Positions 35,121-47,285 are shown, counted from the stretch's first letter. The stretch is 64,000 nt of DNA from Cristatella mucedo (GCA_009760855.2 WPIO01000047.1:272501-336500), one strand, 5' to 3'. Made by a program: numbers and translations. Notes: a model not told the origin generated them from the letters alone.

Positions 35121-35835
35121 TCCCTATGACCAACGTTTGTCTCCACTTGCAGACTATTTAACCAGTCTCTTGTTCATTTACGACCTTGGCATACGGAGTT
35201 ACGTACATAAAAACCTGAACTTGAGGCAGTCGTACAGGTCACCAACAGACTGCTCTGCAATTTGTTCTTAATTTTACAGACTGGCTGAGAGTGAACAGAT
35301 CAACTTGATATTGTTTCCTTTTTCACATTAGCAAGAAAATGAGCAGGGGGGGGGAAGGGCCGTATAAATAGCACGATCAGACGACGGCTGGTCCAACAGG
35401 GTGGGCACAAAGCAGGAGATTGACATAACAATAGGCTAATTTTATGGAGTCATTCCAAATGCACGTACCTTGCAAACAGTCAGATTGCATGGTGATGGCC
35501 CTGCAAACAGGACAGACATAGCTTAGCGGATCCAAAACACAAGCATTAGAATCTAAGGACATCAGAAAAGCTAATCCATTAGTGTTATATCAATTTCACC
35601 GTTCTCATATGTACGAATCCCCACAGCCCACACCCCATGTGAATGACCAACAGCTTATTAGTGCACTGCAGTCAATGCATAGCTCCTTCTGTTTGATACC
35701 CAATGCAGGCTCGATATTGCAGCAAAAGGTAAAGGTAAAGAGAAACGTTCGACTCTGATTAGCAATAACATGTTTGCAGCTGCAAACTGAAATAAAGCCT
35801 TGACAATCTCTCTTCCTCCTGAGTAAGTAATAATA
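35121..35835. other. Mostly unrecognised; a cysteine-containing minus-strand frame
   Basis: The minus-strand frame over 35,605-35,835 contains several cysteines ('CCNIEPALG', 'CIDCSALISC') and could be an exon. I find no clear pair of splice sites that fit the receptor-like gene. A G-run lies at 35,345-35,355. Confidence 0.3.
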
Positions 35836-37240
35836 ATAGTAATAATAATACACTTGATAAAGCACCCTCAGAGAACCCAATCTCTTTCTTGGTGCTTTAC
35901 ATTTGCTGCAAAGTAAACACGATCAACGGTGAGTGGTACCATACCTGATATACAACAACAATAACATGGTTATGGGTGACATGCACAGGGTAAGCCTGCA
36001 AATGCAGTTAGTGGCAGCATGCAACAGCGTCGGCATGCATAAGCATGTAAAGGTCGAATCACAGGGACATACTAAATGCTGTGCTAAATAGGTGCATTTT
36101 TAATTTTTTTTTTGTACATGTGGGTAAATCAGGGGAAGTCGTGACATAAGTCGGGAGTGAGTTCCAGGCTTTGGGAGCAAACTAACTAAATGCATGCGCT
36201 CTCCAAACGATTTGAGGTTTGAACGACGTATAGGTAAGCAGTTGGATTCCGAAAAGGATGTCGTACAATGCTTAGGTTGGTGAGGCAAAAATCAGTAGAT
36301 CTAATAGTCAGGCTGGAGCCAAAGAATGGAGGGACCAAAAAGTGAGACAAAACCTTGAACTCGATTCATTGCTTGACTGGTAGTCAGTGCAGGTCGGTGA
36401 GAAGTGGTGTGATGCGGCAACTGCAACACTCACGACAGACAAGCCTAGCAGCAGAGTTGTGCACCAGCTGTAAGTGCTTGATTGCACATGCCGGTAGACC
36501 AGAAGCAGTGAGTAACAGAAGTCAAGACAGAATGTTACAAATGCATGGACCAACTTAGATGTGGTATCCCTGTCTAAAATTAGCCTGAATTCGAGCAATG
36601 CTGTGTAGCTAAAAGTAGGCAGACTTGATTGTGGAGCTGATGTGCTCGTCTAAGAAAAGGTCACTTTGGAACATGACACCTAGATTTTCTGCAGGTTCAA
36701 CAGGAGATATGTGGGTAGAGCTGATTTTGAGCGTTTGCCTTTCCAATTTCTGAATTACACTTGGTTTGCCCATAACTAGTAAGTTGGTTTTATCATCATT
36801 CAACCTAAAACAAATTGCTGCCATCCATGTCAGGATATAATCAATACATGCAGCAGGGGATTTGAGAGAATTCGACATGCTGGAGGGCTGCGAGGGATCA
36901 TAGCAAAGGCACAACCAAGTGTCATCCGCATAGAAGTGAAATCTAGATTGTGCTTGGCAATCACATCGGCGAGAGGGAGAGTATAAACCGTGAAAAGAAC
37001 CTAGCACTGAGCATTGAGGTACCCTATATTTCAAGAGGCACCTCAGATGATCTTTGTCCATCCACATCAATACTGCGGAGTCTCCAGCTGAGATAGGACC
37101 TGAACCATTGCACAGCAGTGCCAGCAATACCCAGGCGAGATGAGAGGCGCTCAAGAAGGACTTGGTTATCAATAGTATCAGAAGTGCCGAAAGATCAAGC
37201 TATACAAGCAGTGATACTCTAGCCATGTCTGTAATTCTAA
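35836..37240 (-). mobile_element. L2-1 LINE copy, RT to tail
   Basis: Minus strand from the RT motif A region near 37,190, through an altered catalytic box (YADDTWLC), to the 3' end at 35,836 with an AATAATAAT array. Frames are broken in many places. Confidence 0.85.
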
Positions 37241-37522
37241 AGTAGGTAGCTGTCTTTCTGAGAGATAGACTGGAGCCAAAGAATGAAGTGACCTAAAAGT
37301 GAGCGACAAAACTTTGAAGTTGATCCGTTGCTTGACTGGGAGCTAGTGCAGGTCGGCGAGAAGTGGTGTGATATGGCAACTGCGACGCTCACGACCGACA
37401 AGCCTAGCTGCGGTGTTTTGCACCAGCTGTAATTGCCTGATTGCACATGCCGGTAGGCCAGCAAGCAGTGAGTTACAGAAGTCAAGACGGATGTCACAAA
37501 TGCATGGACCAACTTAAACATG
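37237..37522 (-). mobile_element. Second L2-1 C-terminal fragment abutting the previous copy
   Basis: Repeats the coding segment already present at 36,260-36,580, so it is a separate copy. It joins an A-run at 37,523. Confidence 0.8.
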
Positions 37523-38774
37523 AAAAAAAAATGTCGCAGTAACTTACATTTCCACGGTGGTGCGGGAGGTATCAGAGCATAACCAGCGGTAATGTCAAGC
37601 GGGCTTCAGTCTGCACCCATACTGCAACTAGACGGTGGAAATCCCCTACCCAGCCCCCAACACCATTCAGCCGTTGTGTGGGAGTTATATTCTCCATCTG
37701 TTGTGGGCGCGGCTTCCGGCGACTCAAGCTCGAGTTTCAGCTGTCGAAATTTTGGGGAGTGAATGAGTATGGAAAACAATGCAGTACGTAAATACTTTTC
37801 AAAAACTATTAGTATTCACATGTTCATCGCATAAGTTTTGCATTGCGAAACTTTACAATTCCACCCGTTTACGATCGCGTATGAGCTTGGCACGCGAATC
37901 TCGATTACCTACTGTGAGCTATGGTGCTGCATTAGAACCGACCCACTTATGCAGTTCATAGCTGCGATAAGCTGAGACTTACGAGCAGCGAGAAGTATGT
38001 TTATACATGTATGAGATTCAGGCGCGAATTGATACCTGGCCATTCTGTGAGGCATGGTCCCGATCGGAAATGCGAAAATGCTCGCTCGTTTGTTATTTGA
38101 CGTGTGATGCTAAACGTAATTATAGTAAATACCACATTTTCACCTCGTTTTTCCAAGAAGTCTTGCCTATGCTGATAAAGAGACAATTTGCTTAGTACGT
38201 CATCAAACCGGGTTCCGTCTATTTCTTAGATTACAGTGCATCCTTTGAAAGTGCCTAAAAAGAACTACCAAGCGTGAAGATTTAGTTTGTTTTTAAACAA
38301 GTTATTGGTAGAATGTGACAGGTCAAACTGGAGCACGTAGCCATGACTACAGATGTTGTTGCCCTCTGGACACCTTAGTTATGCAGGCCTGCAGGAGCGT
38401 GGTGGTCTGGGTGCTATTACCAGGAGGAAGATAGTTGCCATTACTCATCACTTTATAACATCAACGCAGGCACCACACAGTAGTGTAGTGCTACACGGTA
38501 CAACTGGGTGTGTCATAATTACAAAAATACTAAAGAGCACGCTGTGCTGTGGAAAATTTCCAAAAGAATACTCCTGCCGTTGGCCCATGCTATTCCCAGA
38601 GGTCTTGCCTACACCGATGAGATGACAATTTGCTTTGTAAATTAATTTGCTGGGCTCAGTACGTTTCTCAAATGAAGTGTTTTGTCGATGTATAAGGATG
38701 AATGCATTAAAAAGAATTTAATGAGCCAACTAAAGACTTGCGAAAATCTTTAACTAAAAGATCCTCAGAATATA
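37523..38774. other. No gene proven
   Basis: Moderately GC-rich around 37,560-37,760, with a strong minus-strand donor (GTAAGT at 37,542-37,547) after a short Pro-rich frame. No partner exon can be shown. Two related short segments lie near 38,150-38,185 and 38,600-38,640 ('AAGTCTTGCCTATGC'/'AGGTCTTGCCTACAC'). Confidence 0.35.
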
Positions 38775-38885
38775 ATTCGTGTAGTAGCCGAAGAGCCTGG
38801 CAGCTATCAAACCTACTTGCAGTGTATCTATTAGGACTGCCTGCTGCAGGACTCAAACCCTCGACCTAATCGTCGTCAAGGGTTA
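38775..38885 (-). mobile_element. SINE-B, diverged
   Basis: The minus strand has 'AGGTCGAGGGTTTGAGTCCT' as B-box region and a tail near 'GCTCTTCGGCTACTAC'. Confidence 0.5.
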
Positions 38886-39360
38886 CTACCTCGATTCGGG
38901 AATCTCCAGGGGTCAGGGTGTTTCAATTTCAGGAACGACGGGATCTCGTCTCTTGAGTGGGTATTTTGTAGAAAGAAATCGCGATAAATGAAAAGCCTCA
39001 GATTGAATGCCACGCCGAGCTGTGTTTTTCATATTCAAGCTCTGAGAAACGGAGGCGGAAATCATTATACCAGACATCTATCACGTAGACGTCTGGTCGT
39101 GGGGGTCGATCGACTTCCCTGAACTGAGTGGCCACACAACCGACTTCCTTCACTCAGAAGCTCGAAGCGTACGGCTGGAATCATCAACCTCGTGGCATTT
39201 ACCCGACGGCACTACAGCGAGGCCGTCGTCGATTGCTCTCGGTTGTGAGTTCAATCCCCATACGATGGCAAGCGTAGGTGTAAAAGCTCTTTTCGCAAAG
39301 CACCTCCTGGGGGGGGGGTTGGTCTAGCCTCGCGATCAATATCTTTCTAGACTTAGTTAC
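38886..39360. other. No gene recognised; tRNA-like stretch near 39,195-39,290
   Basis: A B-box-like 'GTGAGTTCAATCCCC' follows at a tRNA-like distance from 'GCACTACAGCGAGG', hinting at another old tRNA-derived repeat. A G9 run lies at 39,310-39,318. Confidence 0.3.
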
Positions 39361-39508
39361 ACGCTGGTTTGGGCCAGCAGTAAAGGTGCTCGCCCCGACC
39401 AAGGTCTGGCTGATGTCGTAGACTCGACCCCCGAGTCATATGTGAATCGCCTGAATAGCGATTACGTTCTCTTGGGGTGCTATGGAAACGAATTAAATTT
39501 TTTTTTTC
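39361..39508 (+). mobile_element. SINE-A
   Basis: Head 'CTGGTTTGGGCCAGCAGTAA', then GGTGCTCGCCCCGACCAAGG and a diverged B-box, then the LINE-like tail 'GTGAATCGCCTGAATAG', 'GTTCTCTTGGGGTGCTATGG' and a T-rich end. Confidence 0.7.
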
Positions 39509-39884
39509 GTGCTGAATTACTAGTGAAGCATCCTAATGTAGCACCTTTAGTCTATAAACTAGCTGATTGTCACTCGGTACTCGCACGATATTTCGTAGAA
39601 CGATACAGCCTAGCTTTTCGGTAGCTGTCGTTAAATATTGCTGCTATATAGTCTTTAAATCTAAGAATTAAAGGTACACATCATCTGCAATGTAAACGAT
39701 GGTGACTACCAAGAAGTCTGCAGAACAAAGCTAAAACTGTTCTCTAACTTACATATCTCTCCATAAACTACCGACTTCATACCTTTCTGAGTCGCTCTTT
39801 GGCTTCTCAAATAAACTAACCTGTTTTCGAAATTCTACATGTAGACTGTCAATAGCAGACATTTTTGCTTTGCGGATCTTAAAT
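39509..39884. other. No gene recognised
   Basis: Short sequence between two SINE-A copies; nothing recognisable. Confidence 0.5.
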
Positions 39885-40038
39885 ATAAATAAATAAATAT
39901 AATTCATTTATATTGCGCCCCAAGAGAATTTAATCTCTATTCAGGCGCTTCACATTTGCCTCGGGGCTCGAGCCCACGACCTCAGTCAGACCTCGGTCTG
40001 GGCGAGCACCTTAACCGCTAGACCAAACCAGCTCGGCA
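39885..40038 (-). mobile_element. SINE-A, best copy
   Basis: Minus strand: GCCGAGCTGGTTTGGTCTAG, CGGTTAAGGTGCTCGCCCAG, B-box GGGCTCGAGCCCCG. Its tail is AAATGTGAAGCGCCTGAATA, GAGATTAAATTCTCTTGGGG and CGCAATATAAATGAATTATA. The head is tRNA-like and the tail resembles the L2-1 terminus. Confidence 0.82.
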
Positions 40039-40359
40039 CAAGTTATTTAAAGCCACTTTGAAATTAACTCGGCTATATAAACTCTCAGCTCAACCACAAT
40101 TACCTGTATGACTCTTGTGGATTGTTAGGTGGTAAGATATTTATGCACGAGCGCACATTTAACAATTATCCTTCGCATATCCTTTCTCTTATTTTCAAGG
40201 AAATTCTAAGAACCTGGATATATAGCAAGCAGTGGTCGTTTACCTATAGCTGAACCTAACGCTATTTCATCGGTTACTTCAATGTTTAGGATCATCAATA
40301 ATAAAATCTTAGGCTAAATATATTTGGTTAAAAAGGAAGATTATACAAAATTAAAGTGA

Positions 40360-40512
40360 AATTTATTTTTATGGCATCCTAAGAGAACTGAGTCTGTCTT
40401 AAAGCGACTCTCGTATTCCATGGGGCTCGAACCCACGACTTCAGTCACCAACTCAACGAATTTTGACGTTTGTCGGCTCGAGTATCTTAACCTCTCACCC
40501 AAACCAGAACCT
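40360..40512 (-). mobile_element. SINE-A, diverged
   Basis: The minus strand has GGTTTGGGTGAGAGGTTAAG, a B-box GGGTTCGAGCCCCATGG and a tail 'GACTCAGTTCTCTTAGGATG'. Confidence 0.7.
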
Positions 40513-40784
40513 ACTATTGAATAAGCAAGTAATGTCTTGCATGGAATGACAGCGAGCGGTTTCAAGTTTTCGAAGTGATGAAAGCTTTTGCTCCAGAGTA
40601 GCTAGCGACATAGATTCTAAGTGTTGAATTGCAGACACAGCTGCCCGGAGGTAAACGACGAGAGGTTGTCGCCCATAGTTTGGTAAGAAGCCGAAGACAA
40701 AGCTCCAGTTACTGGTCATGAAAATGGCAACAACTTTTCAACAGCAGCCATGACAAGCACGAGATTTTGCCGTTAATGATAATA

Positions 40785-40962
40785 TTAATAATTATAATAA
40801 TAATGCACTTGATAAAGCGCCCTCAGAGAACTCGATCTCTTTCTAGGTGCTTTCAATTTGCTGCAAAGGGAAACGTGATTGAATGGTGAGTAATATCATG
40901 CTTGATAAACAAACAAAATAAATAACATGGTTAGGGGTGACATGCACAGGGTCAGCATGCAA
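40785..40962 (-). mobile_element. L2-1 tail copy, short
   Basis: About 175 bases of 3' UTR ending in AATAATAAT on the plus strand. Immediately followed by a longer copy in the same orientation. Confidence 0.85.
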
Positions 40963-42485
40963 ATAATAATAATAACAATAATGATGACTATAACAATAAT
41001 AATGCACTTGATAAAGCGCCCTCAGAGTACTCAATCTCTTTCTAGGTGCTTTACAGTTGCTGCAAAGGAAAATGCAGCTGAATGGTGAGTAATAACATGC
41101 TTGATAAACAAACTAAATGAATAACATGGTTAGGAGTGACATGCACAGGGTCAGCATGCAAATGTGGTTAGAGGCAGAATGCACAGTGTCAACATGCATA
41201 AGCAAATCGAGGACGAATCACAGAGACCCACTAAATGCTGTCCTAAACATGTATCTTTTTAAGTTCTATTTAAATGTGGTCAAGTCAAGGGATGTTGTGA
41301 CGCAAGTCGGGAGTGTGTTCCACGCTTTGGGAGCGCACGAGCTAAATGCACGTTCTCCAAAGGATTTAAGGTTTGTATGAGGTATTTCTAGACTGTTGGA
41401 TTCCGAAAAGCGGGTGGTACGATGCTTGGCCTGATGGGGTAGTATATCTGACAGATAGGTTGGAGCCATAGAATGAAGTGACCTAAAAGTAAGTAACAAA
41501 ACCTTGAAGTCGATCCGTTGCTTGACTGTTACCCAATGCAGGTCGGCGAGAAGTGGTGTAACGTGGCAACCGCGACGCTCACGACAGCCAAGATTAGCTG
41601 CATAGTTTTGCACCAGCTATAATCGCCTGGTTGCACGTACCGGTTGGCAAGCAAGCATTGAGTTACAGAAGTCAAGACGGGATGTCACAAATGCACGGAC
41701 TAACTTAGACCTGGTATCCTTATCTAAGCAAGCCCGTATTTTAGCAATTTTATGTAGCTGAAAGTAGGCAGATTTGACTGTGGAGCTGATGTGGTCGTCT
41801 AACGAGAGGTCACTTTGGAACATGACATTAGATTTTGAGCCGATTCAACAGAAGATATGCTAGCAGAGCCAATTTTGAGCGTCAGCCTTTCCCATTTCTA
41901 AATCACACTGGGTTTGCCTATAACTAGTAAGTTTTATCGTCGTTTGGTTTTAGAAAATGTGCTGCCATCCATGTGCGGATGTCATCAATACATGCAGCGA
42001 GTTGAGAGAATTTGAGGTGCTCGAAGTCTGGGAGGGATCAAAGCAAAGGTACAACTGAGTGTCATCCGCATAGAAGTGAAAGCCTAGATTAACTTGGCAA
42101 TGACATCAGCAAGAGGGAGACTATACACCGTGAAAAGAACCGGACCTAGCACGGAGCCCTGAGGTACCTCATATTTCAGAGGTACCTCGGATGATCTTTG
42201 TCCAATCACGTCAGCACTCTGGAGTCTCCTACTGAGATAGGACCTGAGCCATTGCGGAGCAGTGCCCGTGATGCCCAGGCGAGATTTGAAGCGCTCTACA
42301 AGAACTTGGTGACCGATAGTATCACAAGCTGCCGAAAGATCGAGCAAAAAACAAGCAGAGACACTTTACCCACATCCGCATTCCTAAGTAGGTCGTCGTA
42401 TACTCTAAGCAACGCTGATTCTGTGGAGTGATTAGCTCTAAAGCCAGGCTGGAAGTTACTAGCAAGGTTTGAGGTTGGTATTGGA
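40963..42485 (-). mobile_element. L2-1 LINE copy, RT to tail
   Basis: Minus strand from 'LRVYDDLL', motif A (LDLSAACDTIGH, altered), GVPQ-like '[10 protein letters not shown]', and the C-terminal frames 41,617-41,823 and 41,266-41,613, to the tail at 40,963. 5'-truncated, several frameshifts. Confidence 0.88.
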
Positions 42486-43639
42486 AGAGTTTTTACATTT
42501 ATTTTATTAGCCGCATGAATCGGCTAAATCGAGAAGACCTGGAGGCGGTGTAACAGTGGCTAGGCATTTGGTGTGAAGGCATTTCGTTTGAATTCCGTCT
42601 CGGGCATGGGGCTATGACTAGGCTTTCGCTGATAGCAGTCTAACAATTTCTTTATTTCGTTCGGCGCCAAAGTCTAAACCAGCCTATTGAAGTTCCTGCT
42701 CGCTGCTCATCTTGAACCGAAGCGCCTTAACTTCAGATTGTAATATCTATTGAGTTTGTCCTGCTGGATGTGACAGTGAGAAGGCTAGCGACCATATTTT
42801 CAGTGTAAGGATATTCTATGCATATGGTGAGAGCTCGTTGCCATGCCCACGATTATTACATTTGAACTTGAACGCTGAGCGGCGACTTCAAACTATAAGC
42901 TCGACCTCTAAATTTGCACTGAGAGCAGCTTTAAAATAAGCCAGAATAAGGCGCGGCTTATAAATATGAATTCGGCGCGTTATTCCCTAGCTCAGTGGCA
43001 TGGTGAGCAGCAGCGTGGCCGGAGTATAGCGGGTTTAGCGGAAAATAGGCTCTAACCCCATGGAGCTCGGCGAAATGATTATGTAATAGTGAGATTATGT
43101 TGAATGGGTCACAATCTGGCCAAGTTATAAGGCAATAACTTTACCACAGTCGATCTATTTGAATAACGGTCAACTGATCGGTAAGTCTTTTTTCTAGCGG
43201 GCCGCGTGATGTTAGTGCTGTCCTAAGCGAAAGTAGTGCATAGTCTCCGTTGGCAGACGCTAGGAAATACATGAAAAAAAAGTTTCCGGGTCAACTTTTT
43301 TATCAATGAAGTTAATGTAATCCACCACAGTAGCGTAGACATTGACCCAACGTGGATCTCTCCAAAAGAAATGTTCAGACGCTAGTCTGAAGTAGTATGT
43401 CAATGGCAATTTAAAAAAAAGAAACATCTCTGTTTGAGCTGCTGTAAGACTGTCAGTCAGTTTTTGGGGAAGTCACCAGCCGTATCAACTTAATGTACAG
43501 GCAATGATTTGCGCTTTTACAGATATGGTGCTGCCGTTAGAGCTGCCTGGAAGATATCGAGCATTGTATCGCCTCCGTTTTTGTCTTTTGACCTTCGGAT
43601 CTCTGCGAAACGCATGAGTTTCGCCGCCATCTAAACTAC
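42486..43639. other. No gene recognised
   Basis: No conserved frame and no repeat match. A weak tRNA-like stretch occurs near 42,545-42,605 ('GGTGTAACAGTGGCTAGGCA'). Confidence 0.5.
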
Positions 43640-43782
43640 GCCAAGCTGGATTGGTCCAGCGATTAAGGTGCTTGCCCCGACTAAGATCTGGCTGAGGTCG
43701 TGGGCACGAGCCCGGAAGCATATGTGAAGCGCCTGAATAGAGATTTAAGTTCTCTTAGGGCGCTATACAAATGAATTATATA
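43640..43782 (+). mobile_element. SINE-A with a microsatellite grown from its 3' end
   Basis: Head GCCAAGCTGGATTGGTCCAG, tail GTGAAGCGCCTGAATAGAGA and 'GGGCGCTATACAAATGAATT', then directly a (TG)n array. The SINE end probably seeded the array. Confidence 0.8.
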
Positions 43783-44123
43783 TGTGTGTGTGTGAGTGTG
43801 TGTGAGTGTGTGTGCGTGTGCGTGTGTGTGGGTGTGTGGGGGTGTGTGGGGGTGTGTGGGGGTGTGTGGGGGTGTGTGGGGGTGTGTGGGGGTGTGTGGG
43901 GGTGTGTGGGGGTGTGTGGGGGTGTGTGGGGGTGTGTGGGGGTGTGTGTGGGGGTGTGTGGGGGTGTGTGCGGGGGTGTGGGGGGTGGTGTGTGGGGGTG
44001 TGTGGGGTGTGTGGGGGGTGTGTGGGGTGTGTGGGGTGTGTGGGGGTGTGTGGGGGTGTGTGGGGGTGTGTGGGGGTGTGTGGGGGTGTGTGGGGGTGTG
44101 TGGGGGTGTGTGGGGGTGTGTGG

Positions 44124-44170
<47 letters not shown>
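43783..44170. repeat. GT-rich decamer minisatellite between (GT)n arrays
   Basis: Units of GGGGGTGTGT repeat about 30 times (43,828-44,126), with length variants at 43,945-44,040, followed by pure (GT)n. One strand is very G-rich and the other C/A-rich. All frames are open (encoding GVWGCVGVC or THPHTPPHT repeats); these are not genes. Confidence 0.97.
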
Positions 44171-44171
<1 letters not shown>

Positions 44172-44304
44172 ACGCGTGCATGTGTGTATACTGAGGACCG
44201 CACGGTCAAAACCGGGTCAAACATCCGGTTTCGTGCGAATCAGTTCAACTCCAGCCCCATTCTCTCTTGAGCGGTCAGATGCTACGCTTTCACTACCTTA
44301 AGTG

Positions 44305-44445
44305 CCTAGTGTTGGCCTAGCGGTTATGGTGCTCCCGCCGACCAAGGTCTGGAGGAGGTCGTGGGCTCTAGCTGCGTGGCAAACGTAATGTGCCTGAGTA
44401 GAGATTAAGTTCTCTTAGGGCGATATACAAATGCATTATATTTGT
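44305..44445 (+). mobile_element. SINE-A
   Basis: 'AGTGTTGGCCTAGCGGTTAT', GACCAAGGTCTGG, 'GAGTAGAGATTAAGTTCTCT' and 'TATACAAATGCATTATATTT'. The B-box is damaged (GGGCTCTAGCTGC). Confidence 0.75.
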
Positions 44446-44990
44446 GTATATATTACGAATCATCGGCTGGTCTACAACTTGTAGGGCTAGCGAGCGAAGT
44501 AGCCAACATTTACAGCTATAAATCTATTCTAATGTTAATGCAGTATACAGGAATGTGATTCCAGCACGCAAGTGGCAATACAAAGCCGATGCTTTAGAGT
44601 CCAACGTTGAATATCGTAGGTATAGTAGTCTCGATAGATCCGTCGGCTAGCTTGCTGAGCCAGAAATCTAAAGGACGTGGAGTTTTTCCCGCTCGAGGAT
44701 TAATAGTTGTAGGTTCTCAGTCGTACGGCAGTTTGCATTTGGTAGCTCAATATTTTCAAACTAAAAAGACACCACTGCCCGAAGTATTTGGCACGATGGC
44801 CTGTTAGATCATTGGCGAGCATGTAAAGTATGACATACCCACTCACTAAAATGTATGTCACTACAGAGCACCTTTATTTCATTAGATCGCTGAGTACCTT
44901 CCATGAAGTTAAATTTACCATCTGGAATATTAAACATCTTAGAACAAAGTAAATTTTAAAATTCACAGCGTCGGAATGTTATACTTGCGT
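44446..44990. other. No gene recognised
   Basis: Short frames only. Confidence 0.5.
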
Positions 44991-45931
<941 letters not shown>

Positions 45932-46041
45932 TGGCCGACTAATTCCGGCCTAATAATTATAATTTATATAATTATATATAATTATAATTGTTATTAATAT
46001 TATTTATATAATTTATATAATTTCGGCCGACTAACTCCGGC
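45932..46041. repeat. AT-only palindromic tract between two copies of a 19-base repeat
   Basis: GGCCGACTAATTCCGGCCT (45,932) and GGCCGACTAACTCCGGCCT (46,024) flank about 70 bases of nearly pure A/T, made of self-complementary AATTATAATT/TATATAATT pieces. It separates AT-rich sequence from the GC-rich island. Confidence 0.85.
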
Positions 46042-46112
46042 CTCCGGCTCCGCAAGAGCGTCGCAGCTGCGACGGGCAGTAGGGAGCCTCGCGACGGCAG
46101 CGAAATGCCTCT

Positions 46113-46580
46113 GTGAGAGCGACATCTTCGCCGCCGAGCGCAGCATCGAGAGCGGCGGAGAGCATCTCAGCGGCTGCAGAGAGCATCGCCGAGAGGGTCT
46201 CGGTGGTGAAGAGCAACCGCACGAGTGTCTCGGTGCAGCGCACAGAGGAGCACCGCGTGATGGCGGTCAGCAGCGAGGAGACAGCAGCCTGCGACGAGGT
46301 TCATGCTGCCCACGAGAGAAGCAGCGAGAGCTTCGCTGCGGCGAAAACACAGCAGCGTGAGCGTTGCGGCTGTGAAGAGCATTTGCGAGAGCGTCTCAGT
46401 GAGCTGATCAACCGCGAGATCGATTCGGCGGACTGGAACTGCGAGAACGGCGAGGCCACAATGAGCCGCAGTGGTTTTCGAATGGCGCATGAAGCGCATG
46501 CGACCGGCAACTGGGGCTCGCACGGAGGTGACCTACGGAAACCGCCTGACAGTGGGAGCGGTGCCCCACGTTTACCTTAA
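46113..46580 (+). CDS. Ala/Ser/Glu-rich ORF in a GC-rich island, coding status uncertain
   Basis: 155 codons in a 0.75-kb GC-rich island (46,042-46,803). The product is rich in Ala, Ser, Glu and Arg with heptad-like stretches ('ASRAAESISAAAESIAERVS'). Imperfect DNA repeats of GAGAGCRTCTC type may explain the open frame, and both strands are open for more than 100 codons. A second frame (46,471-46,752) overlaps it. A frame shifted by one base near 46,715 continues to about 46,806 as 'NDEPLDKAPFEQTVEEISGA'. I do not recognise it. It could be a decayed exon, a retrogene or a GC-rich repeat. Confidence 0.25.
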   Translation: MRATSSPPSAASRAAESISAAAESIAERVSVVKSNRTSVSVQRTEEHRVMAVSSEETAACDEVHAAHERSSESFAAAKTQQRERCGCEEHLRERLSELINREIDSADWNCENGEATMSRSGFRMAHEAHATGNWGSHGGDLRKPPDSGSGAPRLP

Positions 46581-46869
46581 GGTGGGCAGCATCTATGACT
46601 GGCTGCTCGCGAGAGGCAGAGCAGACGTGTGCCTCCTGCGAGTGGTTGTCATGTATCCTGCACCCCATTCAAGCCGGTCGGAACTCTTCAACGTGTCAAT
46701 TAATATCCTGACAGAGCCCGAACGACGAACCGCTGGACAAGGCACCGTTTGAGCAGACAGTTGAGGAGATCTCGGGAGCCAATGGCTACACGACTTTCCC
46801 GTTGTGAGGGCGGCCCCCTCCAGCTCGGCTGGTGGACTATTCGCTATGCGAGAAGGGATTTTGTGTGCG

Positions 46870-47285
46870 CCTGCGGCTTCTGCTGTAATTAGCGAAGCGC
46901 CTGACACTAATGCACTTGCCTCACCTGTAGCCAATAGTTAGGCCATTCAAGCAGCGAAGCGTCGGGCCACTAATGCAGATTATATTTCGTGTCATCTGCT
47001 GCGATCGATTGGGCTCCCATAGATGTGCCCGTGGAGAGGAATAAAAATTACCGGCGCCAACGGTCTTTAAGCGGAGGAATACAATAGCTCATTTATTGTC
47101 CATATGTAGCGTAAGCCTACGGCTTCTGCTGTTGCAATTAGCGAAGCGCATTCACACTTATGTGCATACCTCATCTGTGGCCAAAAGTTGAGACATTCGC
47201 GATGTGCAGTGTCAGGCCACTAATGCGTGTTATATTTCATGTCGTCCGATGCGATCGATTGAGCTCTCATGTATGCGCCCGTTAC
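46870..47285. repeat. Two direct copies of a ~165-bp sequence
   Basis: 46,870-47,035 and 47,108-47,285 share 'GCCT(G/A)CGGCTTCTGCTGT', 'AATTAGCGAAGCGC' and 'GCGATCGATTG(G/A)GCTC'. The DNA between them (47,045-47,100) is a scrap of L2-like family 2. Confidence 0.8.

Noticed and set aside
35478-35509. A 32-base microexon candidate on the minus strand encoding a C-x4-C segment
   Set aside because: Splice sites look good and its exit phase fits the ectodomain exon, but it is very short, 8 kb away and could be chance.
37547-37740. Possible first exon (minus strand) with a GTAAGT donor
   Set aside because: The frame before the donor has a stop close upstream, its exit phase would be 1 while the ectodomain exon needs 0, and nothing links it to the gene.
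38353-38625. 90-codon plus-strand ORF
   Set aside because: No homology I can see, no splice context and ordinary composition; length is within what chance gives in this window.
43763-44301. Several long ORFs on both strands (up to 176 codons)
   Set aside because: They are translations of the GT-rich decamer and GT arrays; repeats with a length not divisible by three stay open in many frames.
46671-46806. Cadherin-like linker impression in the frame around 'PLDKAPFEQTVEEIS'
   Set aside because: Only a short resemblance to the inter-repeat motif, needs a frameshift, and no flanking repeat is visible.
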